A stretch of DNA of 64,000 nt from an uncultured Oleispira sp. (GTDB taxonomy: Bacteria > Pseudomonadota > Gammaproteobacteria > Pseudomonadales > Oceanobacteraceae): positions 1 to 64,000 of the forward strand of contig CAJVZR010000008.1 of the NCBI GenBank assembly GCA_913019965.1. Reading direction: 5' to 3'. Numbering within the stretch: position 1 is the first letter of the stretch; every line of letters starts with the position of its first letter. A program made the translations under genes and the position numbers. Shown here piece after piece: positions 27,100 to 36,467 of this stretch. The notes under the pieces were generated by a model, which was given only the letters and a program-made list of their open reading frames with translations, was not told the DNA's origin and searched no databases.

Positions 27100-28311
27100 A
27101 TGCATCGTTCTGCCCGCTATTTATTATTGCTTATTGTCAGTCTCTCTTTCTTCACTCAGGCAGCTGAGGAAGCGACGGAAGAATCCGAACAAGTCTTGGC
27201 CGAGAAAACGGCAGATGATGGGGTTATAGATGATGGGGACATAAAAGAAGAGATATCAAACTCTAACCTGCCGCATGTTTTGCCCAACATCCCTCTGAAA
27301 CGGTCACTATCATTATTAAAACACATGCGCTTATTTGATCGCGAAGATGAGATAGTGCAATTAAATACCGCCAAAGAAACCTTTTATGGACTCTATTTAG
27401 CCGAAGCTAGTGGCACACCTCAAGGAGGAATATTAATCCTACACGATGATCAACAACATGGGCATTGGCCCGAGATTGTCGCCCCTCTCAGAGAATACCT
27501 ACCTCAATATGGTTGGGCCACGTTAAGTATTGAACTGCCAGATATTCCTGCCCGCAAGAGAATAACCAGAATACAATCAAATATCAGCAGTCCTGTGGTA
27601 GAAAATGAACAGGCTGAGCAGGATGAAAATAAAGAGTCCATTGCGACGACAGAGGACGGCGCTCCACTTGAACAAGAGGCATTAAGCGCAGAAGCAACTG
27701 ATAACTCAGGTCCTAGCGCAGATACCCAAGTTCAAGCCGAAGAAAATGAAGATAGCGAGCCCGCACTTCCTCGACTCGAATCCTTACCCGACCTTGCCGC
27801 AGAATCTCAAACAGTTTCCCCTAAAGTCATCGAACAGCGCTTAGATAACATCCAACATTATCAACAGAAGAATAGTCAGCGAATTATCAGTGCGATTGAA
27901 TATTTACAAAGTAAGGGGCAATTCAACCTCGTCGTGATTGGTTATGGTATTGGTGCCGCATGGGCTGTTGATTATATTCAACAACAGGTCAACGAAGATC
28001 CTGAACGTAAAGGCTTAGCCGTAATCACCATTGATGCACTCGCAAGCCAATACAGCCCACAAAAAATGAATCAACAAATCGCTAAGCTCGAAGTACCTTT
28101 TTTGGACCTGGTCCACCCTAGCCAGCCCTATGCATTAAAGCATGCCAAGAAAAGACAGACGATAATGAACCGTAATAAGAACAATCAATACCAGCAAGTT
28201 ATCACCGCCAATATGGCCAATTATGACGATAGTGAAAGTCCGACCAGCCGACGTATTCGAGGCTGGCTGAAAACCAATGCAGGCGGCACTTTAGTGAAAT
28301 TCAAGCAGTAG
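27100..28311 (+). CDS. DUF3530-family secreted alpha/beta-hydrolase-like protein
   Basis: The 403-residue protein has a signal peptide (about residues 1-22), an acidic linker, a hydrolase-like N-terminal part (GGILILHDDQQHGHWPEIV and YGWATLSIELPDIP), a large acidic low-complexity insertion (about 165-260) and a C-terminal part with LVVIGYGIGAAWAVDYIQ. That last element sits at the nucleophile elbow of alpha/beta hydrolases (GxSxG), but here the Ser is replaced (GYGIG). It is therefore probably non-catalytic or uses another residue. The layout suggests DUF3530. Located in the periplasm or outer envelope. Function unknown. Confidence 0.75.
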   Translation: MHRSARYLLLLIVSLSFFTQAAEEATEESEQVLAEKTADDGVIDDGDIKEEISNSNLPHVLPNIPLKRSLSLLKHMRLFDREDEIVQLNTAKETFYGLYLAEASGTPQGGILILHDDQQHGHWPEIVAPLREYLPQYGWATLSIELPDIPARKRITRIQSNISSPVVENEQAEQDENKESIATTEDGAPLEQEALSAEATDNSGPSADTQVQAEENEDSEPALPRLESLPDLAAESQTVSPKVIEQRLDNIQHYQQKNSQRIISAIEYLQSKGQFNLVVIGYGIGAAWAVDYIQQQVNEDPERKGLAVITIDALASQYSPQKMNQQIAKLEVPFLDLVHPSQPYALKHAKKRQTIMNRNKNNQYQQVITANMANYDDSESPTSRRIRGWLKTNAGGTLVKFKQ

Positions 28312-28392
28312 CAAATAGAGCCAGATGGTCTAATCTTAATGGAGTTAAGCTTAATTAATCCAACTTTACTTATTGAACCCGTAGGCTGCTGA

Positions 28393-30078
28393 ATGCTCAG
28401 GTATTGCTTATTCTTTCTTCTATTAACTAGCCAAGCCTGCTTTGCTGGACAGAAAGTCCTATTGCTCAATTCTTATCATAGTCAATACCAGTGGACTCGT
28501 GAAAACATCCAAGGGATCCAGCAGGAACTGAGTAAGCATATTGCCGAAGAAAACATCTTCATCGAATTTATGGACAGTCGGCGATTTATTGATGATCCCG
28601 TGCACATAAATGCACTCGCCTCACTCTACCGAAATAAATATCGCCAAGTTCGACCCGATATCATCATAAGTACCGATGATTTTGCACTGGATTTTCTTTT
28701 GCAATACCGTGATGAAATATTCCCCGATGTTCCCGTTGTCTATAACGGCATTAATTTTGACCCGAGTGAAAAATTACTGGGCAAAAAAGGGTATGTTGGA
28801 ATTTTAGAAGGTGAAGCCATTGCCCAGAATTTAGCCATGATTGCCAACATCCACCAAGATAGTATTAATGAGATTATTGTTTTATCCGATAAAAACTCTC
28901 TTGGTGAACTGTTTTCACAAGAAGTGCTAAAAGTTCAAAAAGAATGGAAAAATAAAAAAATTAAAATCACCCTGAATAATGATTTTTCTTATGAGTCTTT
29001 GCTTTATCAAGTTAATAACTTGAGTCAAAACAAAGCCTATTTTATTACCGCGCTACACAAAGATAATCAAGATCGATATTTTTCCTATACCCATGACATT
29101 CCCATTTTGACCCGCTATAGCAAAGCGCCGGTTTATGGCATGTGGGGATCACCTTTAATGGGACTAGGAATTGTTGGAGGCTACATGAATAACCCCAAGA
29201 CTCATGGTGCAAATGCTGGCCAGCTTGCGATTAAAATTCTATCCGGGGAAACTGTCGATAGTCAGGTTCAGCGAAAGGCACTATTTTCACCGAGATTTGA
29301 TGCTCGCCAGCTTAATAAATTCGCGATATCACAACATACTCTACCCACGAATAGCGAATTTAATTTTATTGAAATTAGTCTCGCGGAAAAATATCAATCC
29401 GTTATCTACAGTGTATTAATCATCATTTTTGTATTACTACTTATTATTATTATACTAAGCATTCAGATCAGAAAAAGAAAAATCGCAGAAGGCAGTTTAG
29501 CGGAATTAAATAATGACTTAGAAGATAAAATAGTACGTCGCACCATTGCCCTTGAAAGTTCGAATAGAGCACTACTCAAGCTAAATAACCGCATGGAGAA
29601 GCTGGCCAATACAGACGATCTAACCCTAATTCCAAATCGACGTCATGGCCATAGAATACTCGATCGATTAAATTATATTGATAATAGCGAATACAGTATT
29701 GCGTTGATTGATATCGACCACTTTAAACAAGTTAATGACCAGCATGGCCATGACTTTGGCGATCAAGTATTACAACACATTACACAAACAATCAGCCAGT
29801 GCATACGCCCTTCGGATACGATTTGTCGCTGGGGTGGAGAAGAGTTCTTGCTCATCATGCCCGATACCAAAATTGAACACGCTCAATTGACCTGTGAACG
29901 TATTCGCCAAATCATTGGTAGCACACCTATGCCACCCTTAGAAAAAGTGACCATTAGTACAGGGATTTCAAATAAAACACTCGCCCGCTCCAATAACGAA
30001 CTGCTACGTCAGGCCGATAAAGCGCTTTATAATGCCAAAAGCCAAGGGCGAGATATCTGTATTAGCTGGCAGAATTAA
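28393..30078 (+). CDS. Membrane diguanylate cyclase with ABC-type periplasmic sensor domain
   Basis: The 561-residue protein has a signal peptide, a periplasmic ABC-substrate-binding-like domain (about residues 22-310), a transmembrane helix (SVIYSVLIIIFVLLLIIIIL, about 334-355), a short coiled linker and a C-terminal GGDEF domain (about 405-560). The active-site loop is GGEEF, preceded by five residues from RPSD, an inhibitory-site RxxD; the Mg-binding ALIDIDHFKQVND is intact. It should make c-di-GMP in response to a periplasmic ligand and be product-inhibited. Not obviously in an operon. Together with the HD-GYP and MshE genes it points to c-di-GMP control of surface attachment. Confidence 0.92.
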   Translation: MLRYCLFFLLLTSQACFAGQKVLLLNSYHSQYQWTRENIQGIQQELSKHIAEENIFIEFMDSRRFIDDPVHINALASLYRNKYRQVRPDIIISTDDFALDFLLQYRDEIFPDVPVVYNGINFDPSEKLLGKKGYVGILEGEAIAQNLAMIANIHQDSINEIIVLSDKNSLGELFSQEVLKVQKEWKNKKIKITLNNDFSYESLLYQVNNLSQNKAYFITALHKDNQDRYFSYTHDIPILTRYSKAPVYGMWGSPLMGLGIVGGYMNNPKTHGANAGQLAIKILSGETVDSQVQRKALFSPRFDARQLNKFAISQHTLPTNSEFNFIEISLAEKYQSVIYSVLIIIFVLLLIIIILSIQIRKRKIAEGSLAELNNDLEDKIVRRTIALESSNRALLKLNNRMEKLANTDDLTLIPNRRHGHRILDRLNYIDNSEYSIALIDIDHFKQVNDQHGHDFGDQVLQHITQTISQCIRPSDTICRWGGEEFLLIMPDTKIEHAQLTCERIRQIIGSTPMPPLEKVTISTGISNKTLARSNNELLRQADKALYNAKSQGRDICISWQN

Positions 30079-32447
30079 AAAGGTTTTTTAATCACCTGAT
30101 AAGGATCTCCCTCGCCGAGTACCGCAGCAAGCTCTTCCTCAGATAACCAAGTACCTTCATATTTATGTAACTGCCTCGCAAGATGATAAGCCCCATGTGC
30201 CCATGTACACTTATTCGCAAATAACATCCCCTCACTATCCAACGTACCCCCTTGATTAATATAGCCTAATGCTAAGGTTTTCTTAGCCCCTAAATCTAAA
30301 GGCCGACAACACGCTAGAATGCTTTCCCCGTGGCCGTGGCAGAAAAATAACCGCTGCTGAATATTGTGAGGAAATAATGCTTGAATCAATTGTTCATCGG
30401 CTTGAACTTCACCCTCCCAGCTATCTCTTGGTTGGCGAAAACGCCCGGGTTCAAATAAATAAACCACACTATGAGGTTGTTGCATCTGCAATAAACGATC
30501 ACTCAGCTTTAATGCTTGCTGTAATTGATAGCTTCCCACCGCAACCAACTGAATAGCCGCGCTGCAGTTTCCCCGCAAACAAACCGCACCTTGCTCCACA
30601 GCTTGCTGAGCTTGTTCAGGATTTAATAAAACCGGGAGTTGAGATTTAGCGGTAATAATATTCCAGATGGAACCTAAGTCACCATAACACGCACGTAATG
30701 CCGAAATCGCACTATTAGCATCGGCTGGGTAAACCACCCGGGCCATATCACTCATTTCATTTAATAACGATTCCGATAATGTTGGGTCTTGATGACTCTG
30801 TTCATTTTTTCCATTCTCCCAAACATGGGAGGTCGAAATCACTGGTAAGGATAGCCAGCCAGCCGGATCCGCGCCTTCTTTTTGATGACGTGAGAATATA
30901 ATGGCTTGGCGAATAGCACCAAGCATTTTTACCGCAAATGCTTCGTACGATACCACCAAGTTTAATCCTTGATGATTAGCCAAGCATGCTGAAATTACCG
31001 CTTCTTCATTTAATGCCGTAATGACTTTACCATCAACCGCTTCGGCAATATTTTCTTCTGGCTGGGTGACTCGGTGTTTTAATAACTCTAACGTTTTCCC
31101 AAATCGATTCGATGACAATTCATCAGGATTCCCGACTCGAATACGTAAGCGAGAATTAACCTCGGCGAGCTCAACAAAATAATCATCCATGGCTTGTGCA
31201 GGAGAGTAATATTTATCTTTAGTAAACCATTTCGGCTGTGGTCTGGTTACCGTAACTTCCCCCGCTCGATAAGGCTTTGTAGGTTGCGCTAAAAATTTTG
31301 CCGCTTGCTGCCAGCTCGATTCCGAATTGTATAAAACATTCGCTCCCTGGTTAAACAACTGACGGGCCGCCTCGTCATGACGAGGGTTTTCTTTCAGCGG
31401 TAAACCATGTGCTGCATTCGTCCCAGCACCAGGAAAACCAAAACCTTTTTCAGTTTCTGCAATGCAATAAGGCAGTGCTATAGGGTAACTGTCTTTCCCT
31501 TGCTGAATGTGTTCAGCCGCCTGCTTTAGTGATTGCTCCATGGTTATGATTGCCCAAACAAACGCAGCAGGATCTCTGCCATCAATACAGACCGGCGAAA
31601 AACCTTGATGAGCTAGATGCTCAGAAAACCAAGCACTATCACCTTGCTGCGCGGTCATCGTACGTTGATCAATGCGTCGACCATTGGCAATCATTATCGG
31701 GCAAACACTACCGCTATCTTCTGCTCGCCACCAGCGTGCTGCCCAATCGCTACCCCGCTGTTCTTCAAAAGCACCGTCGCTTAAAAAAGCCACCAGCTTT
31801 TCGCCAGGCAAGGGTTGGTGCACATAGTGTAAAGCGGCAAAACCTAAATAACCGCCCTCAATACTCGCGCCTTTTGTATTCACATTAACGTGACTGCCCA
31901 GTGGCGACGCCGGCTTACCCTGCGGGGAGACTTGATAACTGTAAAACGCACGCACAAAGTCGGTTAAACCTTGATCATTTAATGGAAAGGCTTGCTGTCG
32001 TTCTGCTTTTGCTTGCCCTGTTAATAACTGCAATGCATCAATAGCGGCAACACAATGCCCTTGCCCCATCAGCCAATCTCTATGCTCACCCGTTAAGACA
32101 TTCGCCGCTAAGAAGCCTGAGAAAGCCGGCACCATATTGAGCGATCCCCCCGTATGGCCTTGTGGGTCTTGCTTAAAATCGTCACTGCTTAATTTGCGCC
32201 CATCTAGATAAACGTACTTACTATAAGTCATGTGAGCCACAAGCCACATTGCTTGGTTAGTAATCACATCAAGGGCGATCAATATTTGATAGAAAGCTTC
32301 AAGCGATGCAATTTTTTTCTGCGCTAGTAATTCACTGGCTAGCCGTTGAATGCGCTGCTGGGTTTCAGCATTATGAATAATGACCCCATGCCCCTTGGCC
32401 CATTGTGAAAAACTAAGTTCCACCTTTTCAGCAATGATATCGTTCAT
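30075..32447 (-). CDS. Divergent phosphoketolase (Xfp family)
   Basis: The 790-residue protein matches Xfp length. Motifs in order: QGHTGGSLN (usual GHWGTTPG), GQGHCVAA (usual GPGHGGP), GSHVN and ASIEGGYLGF, a TPP site with SDGAFEEQRGSDW then PIMIANGRR (Asp and Asn kept, GDGE otherwise altered), the catalytic-Glu block NPDELSSNRF, SYEAFAVKM and SHVWENGKNEQSHQDP. It should split xylulose 5-phosphate (or fructose 6-phosphate) with phosphate into acetyl phosphate and an aldose phosphate. The start overlaps the prs-like stop (ATGA), so it is translationally coupled. The changes suggest a distinct subfamily; substrate uncertain. Confidence 0.8.
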   Translation of the reverse strand: MNDIIAEKVELSFSQWAKGHGVIIHNAETQQRIQRLASELLAQKKIASLEAFYQILIALDVITNQAMWLVAHMTYSKYVYLDGRKLSSDDFKQDPQGHTGGSLNMVPAFSGFLAANVLTGEHRDWLMGQGHCVAAIDALQLLTGQAKAERQQAFPLNDQGLTDFVRAFYSYQVSPQGKPASPLGSHVNVNTKGASIEGGYLGFAALHYVHQPLPGEKLVAFLSDGAFEEQRGSDWAARWWRAEDSGSVCPIMIANGRRIDQRTMTAQQGDSAWFSEHLAHQGFSPVCIDGRDPAAFVWAIITMEQSLKQAAEHIQQGKDSYPIALPYCIAETEKGFGFPGAGTNAAHGLPLKENPRHDEAARQLFNQGANVLYNSESSWQQAAKFLAQPTKPYRAGEVTVTRPQPKWFTKDKYYSPAQAMDDYFVELAEVNSRLRIRVGNPDELSSNRFGKTLELLKHRVTQPEENIAEAVDGKVITALNEEAVISACLANHQGLNLVVSYEAFAVKMLGAIRQAIIFSRHQKEGADPAGWLSLPVISTSHVWENGKNEQSHQDPTLSESLLNEMSDMARVVYPADANSAISALRACYGDLGSIWNIITAKSQLPVLLNPEQAQQAVEQGAVCLRGNCSAAIQLVAVGSYQLQQALKLSDRLLQMQQPHSVVYLFEPGRFRQPRDSWEGEVQADEQLIQALFPHNIQQRLFFCHGHGESILACCRPLDLGAKKTLALGYINQGGTLDSEGMLFANKCTWAHGAYHLARQLHKYEGTWLSEEELAAVLGEGDPYQVIKKPF

Positions 32448-33406
32448 AACCTACCCTTAAGCTGAATATTAAATTGGAAGTTGGATGGTTCAGTTAAACC
32501 CGTATTGATGGCTAAAATTTCCCGCGCTAACGTGGGAATAATTGAAATCTTATTAGTCTCATGGGCAATCGTATTACAGGTAATTACCTCGGCTATGTCG
32601 GCCTTTTGCATTGCTGTCAATGCACCTGCTGAAAACACAGCATGAACACCAATACAAATAGGGGCTTTACCACCCAGAGCGACAATATTCTCAGCGGCCT
32701 TGATCATCGTCTTACCAGTAGAAATAATGTCATCAATTAATATAGGTTGATGGCCAAGGTAGTTTTTCAAATCCGGTGCAGAGACCTCAACGTCACGATC
32801 ACCGCGACGTATCTTACTCAATACAATGGCATCACAGCCCGCGTGTTCAGCCACGGCATTTGCCCACTGTTCACTTTCACTATCAGGGCCAATCACAATG
32901 GGGTTATCGATGGCATCACGAATGTAATCCGCAATTAAATCTGTCGCATGTAAGACTGAGTTTTTAATCGAATATATTTCAGCTAATTGCTTATAGCGAT
33001 GCAAGTGAGGATCGATAGTAATGATGCTATCGAAACGCTCACTTAACCATTTAGCAACATGACGAGAGCTAACACACTCCCCAGGCTGAAATTTTATATC
33101 CTGACGCATATAGGCTAAATACGGCGCGACTAAACTTATGGTTCGCGCTCCTTGCTGGCGTGCGGTTTCTGCAAACAGCATTAAGTCGATCAGTTTAGGG
33201 TTGGGTTGGTGCAGTTGGCACATCACGACTAGGTCTTGATTTTTAACATCCGATAAAATATTTAAATAGCTCTCACCATCAGGAAATTGACGCTGAATTA
33301 ACTGGCCTTGCTGAATAACTAATGGGTCTTTCTCTTGTGAACTGATGTTTTGTAAAGTGCCTATCAATTCTTCAGTATCTTGACCATCGAGTGAAAATAC
33401 CAACAT
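32444..33406 (-). CDS. PRPP-synthetase-like ribose-phosphate diphosphokinase
   Basis: The 320-residue protein has the two-domain phosphoribosyltransferase fold of PRPP synthetases: FPDGESYLN, the flexible-loop equivalent YLAYMRQDIKFQPGE, DPHLHRYKQ and the PRPP loop ILIDDIISTGKTM. The loop Arg and Lys differ in spacing from housekeeping Prs (YARQDRK), as in archaeal-type enzymes. In this operon it may either make PRPP from ribose 5-phosphate or act on a sugar phosphate released by the phosphorylase. It overlaps both neighbours (TAATG upstream, ATGA downstream). The main chromosomal prs is presumably elsewhere. Confidence 0.85.
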   Translation of the reverse strand: MLVFSLDGQDTEELIGTLQNISSQEKDPLVIQQGQLIQRQFPDGESYLNILSDVKNQDLVVMCQLHQPNPKLIDLMLFAETARQQGARTISLVAPYLAYMRQDIKFQPGECVSSRHVAKWLSERFDSIITIDPHLHRYKQLAEIYSIKNSVLHATDLIADYIRDAIDNPIVIGPDSESEQWANAVAEHAGCDAIVLSKIRRGDRDVEVSAPDLKNYLGHQPILIDDIISTGKTMIKAAENIVALGGKAPICIGVHAVFSAGALTAMQKADIAEVITCNTIAHETNKISIIPTLAREILAINTGLTEPSNFQFNIQLKGRL

Positions 33407-34926
33407 TATAAAATTTCCTTATTTATTTGAATCGCCTCAGGGTGACTGCGATAAAATTCTAGGGCGTAATCCAGCTCCCCTTGAGCTTGGGCGTACAAGG
33501 TTAATAAACCCTGTCCTTTTTCTACCTTATCCCCTAATCGTACGTGCATCTTTAAACCGGCTTTTGGAGCATTCGGCGCCCCCGCTAAGCTAGCAAGCTT
33601 GGCAATAAAGCGATTATTAAAGTAACTCACGATGCCACTTTCAGTCGCGACTAATGTTTGTTTAAAAGAGGCTAGTTCAGGCTCCTTAAATCCCCCTTGC
33701 GCTTGGCAAATTTCAATAAACTTATCGTAAGCCTTACCTGAAAGTAATGTTTGCTTAGCCTGTTGATAATAAACATCTAATTCATCACCGGACTCCTCAA
33801 CAACGGTCATGCGTAATAACCGAGCGGCCAGTTGTAACGAGCGATCGACTAAATCTTGTGGAGCACTGACTTCGTTACGTAAAACGGCCAGCACATCTAT
33901 CGCCTCTAACACAGGGCCAATGCCTTCACCCACAGGTTGATTACCGTCAGTAATCAAGGTCTCTACCCGTAACCCTAATGCCGCAGCCGTTTCGATCAGG
34001 TGATGACTTAGATTTTCTGCCGCGGCACGGGTACGAACCTTGGCACTTGGACCGACGGGAATATCAATTAATACTCGAGTAGAACCTGCGGCGACTTTTT
34101 TAGAAATCACCGAGGCCACCAGCTGGCCTTCACTATCTAAATCCAGCGCACGCTCAATCCGTATCACAATATCGTCAATGGGACTTAAACTGACAGACCC
34201 GCCCCATGCTAAGCACGCCCCCTGCTGCTCAACGACTTCACGCATATGCTGAAAAGACAAAGTCACAGGTGTCATCGTTTCCATCGTATCGGCCGTGCCC
34301 GCCGGAGACGTAATCGCACGACTGGATGTCTTCGGCATAAGATAACCATTCGCCGCGATAATTGCCGTGACAATCGGTGTTGTTCTATTACCGGGTAAGC
34401 CACCGACACAATGTTTATCCAAGACAATCTCTTGTGACCAACGAAAACGCTCACCACTATCAACCATCGCCTGAGTCAAACTGATGGTCTCTTGTAATGA
34501 CAGCTTATCGTCAGCACAGGCGGCAACAAATGCAGCCAGCTGCACATCACTGTAATTACCCTGCTTGATATCATGAACAATTGCGCATGCCATATCATGA
34601 GTTAATGATTCACCGTAGAGCTTACCGCGAACGTACGACATAGAGTCGACAGCGGGAGCATGACTAAACTGAGCGACTTCACCCTCTTCTGCCCCAAGCA
34701 TCTGCCAAGCAGCGTCAGATAGCCCCGCTTCTTGATGAGAAAGAAAATCTTCTGAAACCGTAATCAAGGTCGCGGTAATGGATTTCTTATCAGTACAGAC
34801 ACGTACCCGTGTCATCGCATTAAATCCTTCTGCACGACAGACGTGACAGTCTCTACGCATAAAAACAACTGCATGCTGATAGGTATCAATTCCGATCCGA
34901 GTTAGATATAAAAAGTTATCCCCCAC
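33406..34926 (-). CDS. AMP/thymidine phosphorylase-type enzyme (type 2)
   Basis: I prefer the GTG at 34926, 4 nt after AGGAGG (34931-34936), giving 506 residues; an ATG at 34944 lies upstream of that site. An N-terminal extension of about 85 residues precedes the phosphorylase domains, as in archaeal AMP phosphorylase. The catalytic core shows KHCVGGLPGNRTTPIV, MPKTSSRAITSPAGTADTME and VRTRAAAENL. Thymidine phosphorylase automatic names are common, but the extension suggests phosphorolysis of nucleoside monophosphates to ribose 1,5-bisphosphate. First gene of the three-gene operon, divergent from the beta-CASP RNase. Confidence 0.85.
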   Translation of the reverse strand: MGDNFLYLTRIGIDTYQHAVVFMRRDCHVCRAEGFNAMTRVRVCTDKKSITATLITVSEDFLSHQEAGLSDAAWQMLGAEEGEVAQFSHAPAVDSMSYVRGKLYGESLTHDMACAIVHDIKQGNYSDVQLAAFVAACADDKLSLQETISLTQAMVDSGERFRWSQEIVLDKHCVGGLPGNRTTPIVTAIIAANGYLMPKTSSRAITSPAGTADTMETMTPVTLSFQHMREVVEQQGACLAWGGSVSLSPIDDIVIRIERALDLDSEGQLVASVISKKVAAGSTRVLIDIPVGPSAKVRTRAAAENLSHHLIETAAALGLRVETLITDGNQPVGEGIGPVLEAIDVLAVLRNEVSAPQDLVDRSLQLAARLLRMTVVEESGDELDVYYQQAKQTLLSGKAYDKFIEICQAQGGFKEPELASFKQTLVATESGIVSYFNNRFIAKLASLAGAPNAPKAGLKMHVRLGDKVEKGQGLLTLYAQAQGELDYALEFYRSHPEAIQINKEIL

Positions 34927-35080
34927 TGCCCCTCCTAAATTCATTGCTTCGAGTCATTTCGAGCTTCGCTATTCATTCAGCTTAGCGATAGCCAAGCACA
35001 TTTGCCTTGTGCTAAATCAAGATTGCAAGACGTTTAAATCCGCTATGCTATAGAGACCGCTAACCAAAAAAGTAGTCGCG

Positions 35081-36436
35081 ATGAAAATTCAATTTATCGG
35101 TGCCAGCGAAACCGTTACCGGCTCAAAATATTTGCTCCACGTCGGGCGCCATAAACTGCTTGTCGATTGTGGGTTATTCCAGGGCATGAAAAATGCGCGC
35201 AAGAAAAACTGGCAAGCGCTGCCGATAGAAGCCAGTCAAATTGATGCCGTTATACTCACCCATGCCCATATTGATCATAGCGGATATTTACCTGCGCTCA
35301 TGAGACATGGATTCTCTGGACCTATTTATTGTAGTCATGCAACCCGAGCTTTGTGCCGAGTTTTATTACCCGATGCGGGATACCTGCAAGAAGAAGATGC
35401 GCGCTATGCCAATAAAGCGAAATGCAGCCGCCACCAACCTGCCGAACCGCTCTATACCGAACAAGATGCGATTAAGGTATTAAAGCAATTTAAAGTGCTT
35501 AGCCAGCATGAAAGTCATCAAATATTTCCTGACTGCCAGGTGAGTCTAAGACCTGTGGGGCATATATTAGGGGCCAGTGCCGTTCGCATTATCCATGGAA
35601 ATAAGTCCATTACCTTTAGTGGCGATGTCGGCCGCCCCGATGACCTCATTATGTTCCCTCCTGAAACGTTGAAGAAAACGGATTATCTCGTAGTCGAATC
35701 AACTTACGGAGATCGGCTGCATCCTCAGGTTGATGCTTATGAACAAATGAGAAGTATTATAAAACGTACAATCAAACGCGGTGGCATTATGCTGATGCCC
35801 GCTTTTGCCGTCGGCCGTGCCCAGTTAGCACTACATGTAATCCAGCAACTGAAAGCAAAAAAAGAAATCCCCAATGTACCCGTCTTTCTCAATAGCCCAA
35901 TGGCCATTACCGCGACGGAATTGTTTTTTGATTATGAAGAAAAACACCGCTTATCCCGTGCACAATGTGAAAGTATCGACAAGATGGTGACCTTCGTAAA
36001 AACCAAGGCAGAATCAATAGAGTTAGTCGGGCGCAAAGAGCCCTGCATTATTATTAGCGCCAGTGGTATGGCCAGTGGCGGCCGCGTTTTACATCATTTA
36101 AAGTCGTTATTACCTAATCCTAAAAACAGCATCCTTTTCCTCGGCTATCAAGCAGCGGGGACCCGAGGCTTCAGCCTAACCCACGACCATGATCGAATAA
36201 AAATACACGGCGCTTATGTTCCCGTATTAGCCGAAGTGCACAACCTAGAAGCCTTATCGAGCCATGGTGATTATCAACAAATTATTAATTGGCTTAAACC
36301 ACTACCTAATCCGCACAAAACCTTTGTGACTCATGGAGAGGCGACCGCAGCCGATTGCATGCGCAGTCATATTAAAGAACAATTAGACTGGCAAGATGTC
36401 ATCGTGCCTGAATACCTTGATATTTTTGAGTTATAA
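35081..36436 (+). CDS. Beta-CASP metallo-beta-lactamase RNase (CPSF type)
   Basis: The 451-residue protein has the metallo-beta-lactamase motif LTHAHIDHSGYLPAL (about residue 55), GHILGASAVRI and FSGDVGRPDDL, a beta-CASP domain (PAFAVGRAQLAL, and IISASGMASGGRVLHHL), and a C-terminal RNA-specificity part (SSHGDYQQIINWLKP, FVTHGE). These are mRNA 3'-end processing or exo/endoribonucleases. It is divergent from the phosphorylase-PRPP-phosphoketolase operon, with about 150 nt between starts, and may supply nucleotides to it. Cytoplasmic. Domain call is secure; the substrate is unknown. Confidence 0.9.
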   Translation: MKIQFIGASETVTGSKYLLHVGRHKLLVDCGLFQGMKNARKKNWQALPIEASQIDAVILTHAHIDHSGYLPALMRHGFSGPIYCSHATRALCRVLLPDAGYLQEEDARYANKAKCSRHQPAEPLYTEQDAIKVLKQFKVLSQHESHQIFPDCQVSLRPVGHILGASAVRIIHGNKSITFSGDVGRPDDLIMFPPETLKKTDYLVVESTYGDRLHPQVDAYEQMRSIIKRTIKRGGIMLMPAFAVGRAQLALHVIQQLKAKKEIPNVPVFLNSPMAITATELFFDYEEKHRLSRAQCESIDKMVTFVKTKAESIELVGRKEPCIIISASGMASGGRVLHHLKSLLPNPKNSILFLGYQAAGTRGFSLTHDHDRIKIHGAYVPVLAEVHNLEALSSHGDYQQIINWLKPLPNPHKTFVTHGEATAADCMRSHIKEQLDWQDVIVPEYLDIFEL

Positions 36437-36467
36437 TTCGGGCAATTATCCACTTTAATTTGCTCAT

